Shown in pieces: positions 5,144 to 5,880 of a stretch of 5,880 nucleotides of DNA. The notes below the pieces were generated by a model. It saw only the letters and a program-made list of their open reading frames with translations, did not search any database and was not told the origin of the DNA. Location of the stretch: assembly GCA_913053915.1 (NCBI GenBank), contig CAJXGP010000152.1:1-5880 (forward strand), given 5' to 3'. The translations under genes and the position numbers were made by a program. The DNA comes from an uncultured Ignavibacteriales bacterium. GTDB taxonomy: Bacteria; Bacteroidota; Ignavibacteria; Ignavibacteriales; Ignavibacteriaceae. Every line of letters starts with the position of its first letter. Position 1 is the first letter of the stretch.

Positions 5144-5880
5144 TTAATGCTTATTATTTAATGAATTTCTTCGTAAATCAATCCCCCAAAGCAACTTATT
5201 TCTTAAGGTTTCAAAATAATTAGACAATGAAGTGTGTATCATTTTGAAAGGACGAGGGCTCTTGATTATTTTTAATTTTAACGCCGGAGGCATCGCAAAA
5301 ACCCGCTGTCCATCGCAATTCAAATGAATTTCATTATGTAACGAATCCACATTTACTATAATCTCGGAATTACTCGGTAAAACTATCGGACGAACATTTA
5401 AGCTGTGTGGAGAAATCGGGCAAAGCGTTATAACATCTGTTTTAGGGCTGACGATCGGTCCTCCTGTAGAAATTGAATAACCTGTTGAGCCGGTAGGAGT
5501 TGAAATTATTAAACCATCGGCATCAAACGTTGTGACATAATCGCCATCCACCGTAATTGTCAATTCAATCATTTTCGGCCAACCGCCTTTGTCAATAACG
5601 ATATCATTTATGCCGTACAGCCTCTCGACTTTATGTCCCAAACATTCACCTTGTATAACCAGTCTTTCTTCAATCGTGTATTTATTATCCTTTAATATAT
5701 CTATTAACAAATCCATTTGGTTTACATTAACTTCGGCTAAGAAGCCTAATTTACCAAAATTAACGCCCAATACAGGTTTATTATAAAATTGTGCGAAGTA
5801 CGCCGTTGCCAACATAGTTCCGTCGCCACCAATTGATATAATCAAATCACTTTTTTTACAGAGATTATCAATACTTAAAA
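5144..5880 (-). CDS. nadK: NAD kinase, N-terminus beyond the window
   Basis: ATP-dependent NAD kinase makes NADP from NAD in the cytoplasm. The frame stays open to the window edge (245 visible residues, starting LSIDNLCKKSDL), so the TTG at 5843-5845 is internal and not the start. The family motifs are in order: GGDGT (visible residues 17-21), with the Asp expected to act in catalysis; NFGKLGFLAEV; the INDIVI segment; DGLIISTPTGSTGYS followed by GGPIV, the NAD-binding core; and PISPHSLNVRPIVLP. With a usual length near 290 residues, roughly 45-60 N-terminal residues are missing. The C-terminus ends naturally at NSLNNKH. The secreted thioredoxin-like gene follows after 16 bases, but no functional tie is evident. 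Confidence 0.95.
   Translation of the reverse strand, partial: LSIDNLCKKSDLIISIGGDGTMLATAYFAQFYNKPVLGVNFGKLGFLAEVNVNQMDLLIDILKDNKYTIEERLVIQGECLGHKVERLYGINDIVIDKGGWPKMIELTITVDGDYVTTFDADGLIISTPTGSTGYSISTGGPIVSPKTDVITLCPISPHSLNVRPIVLPSNSEIIVNVDSLHNEIHLNCDGQRVFAMPPALKLKIIKSPRPFKMIHTSLSNYFETLRNKLLWGIDLRRNSLNNKH

Noticed and set aside
5589..5786. Plus-strand 65-codon ORF opposite NAD kinase
   Set aside because: It is a shadow of conserved NAD kinase codons, with no ribosome site or family resemblance.
5843..5845. TTG as the NAD kinase start
   Set aside because: The frame continues open upstream to the window edge, and starting here would leave the GGDGT motif almost at the N-terminus.

Overview
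The window looks like chromosomal DNA from an AT-rich bacterium of the Bacteroidota/Ignavibacteriota/Chlorobi type. This is judged from protein style (a secreted protein whose signal ends in FAQ, the NAD kinase sequence) and base composition, so the placement is only moderately sure. Shine-Dalgarno-like sites precede some genes. No tRNA, rRNA, CRISPR array or insertion sequence was seen.

Layout: (1) Bases 1-229, minus strand, hold the C-terminal part of an N-acetylmuramoyl-L-alanine amidase. It has no start or N-terminal half in this window and is closed upstream by a stop at 230-232, so it looks like a truncated remnant. (2) Bases 233-566 are an extremely AT-rich gap with a good sigma70-type promoter (482-510) and a strong ribosome binding site (529-534). 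(3) Bases 567-4260, plus strand, form a compact apparent operon of four genes: two different D-Ala-D-Ala-ligase-like ATP-grasp enzymes, a small GNAT acetyltransferase, and a KamA-family radical SAM/PLP aminomutase. The first three genes overlap each other and the fourth follows after 24 bases. The aminomutase gene carries an apparent one-base frameshift near its 3' end, and a 50-bp direct tandem duplication begins just after its presumed ancestral stop. (4) Bases 4261-4590 are a convergent gap with the repeat, possible hairpins and one doubtful 36-codon ORF. (5) Bases 4591-5880, minus strand, hold an NAD kinase gene that runs off the window and, 16 bases downstream, a secreted thioredoxin-fold protein.

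The most interesting unit is the four-gene operon. The aminomutase keeps the residues expected for SAM cleavage, PLP binding and a basic amino acid substrate. Neither ATP-grasp protein shows the N-terminal substrate-binding motif of a true cell-wall Ddl. A reasonable inference is a small pathway that makes a beta-amino acid (such as beta-lysine), joins it to other groups with two carboxylate-amine ligases, and acetylates a product or intermediate. The product cannot be named from sequence alone.
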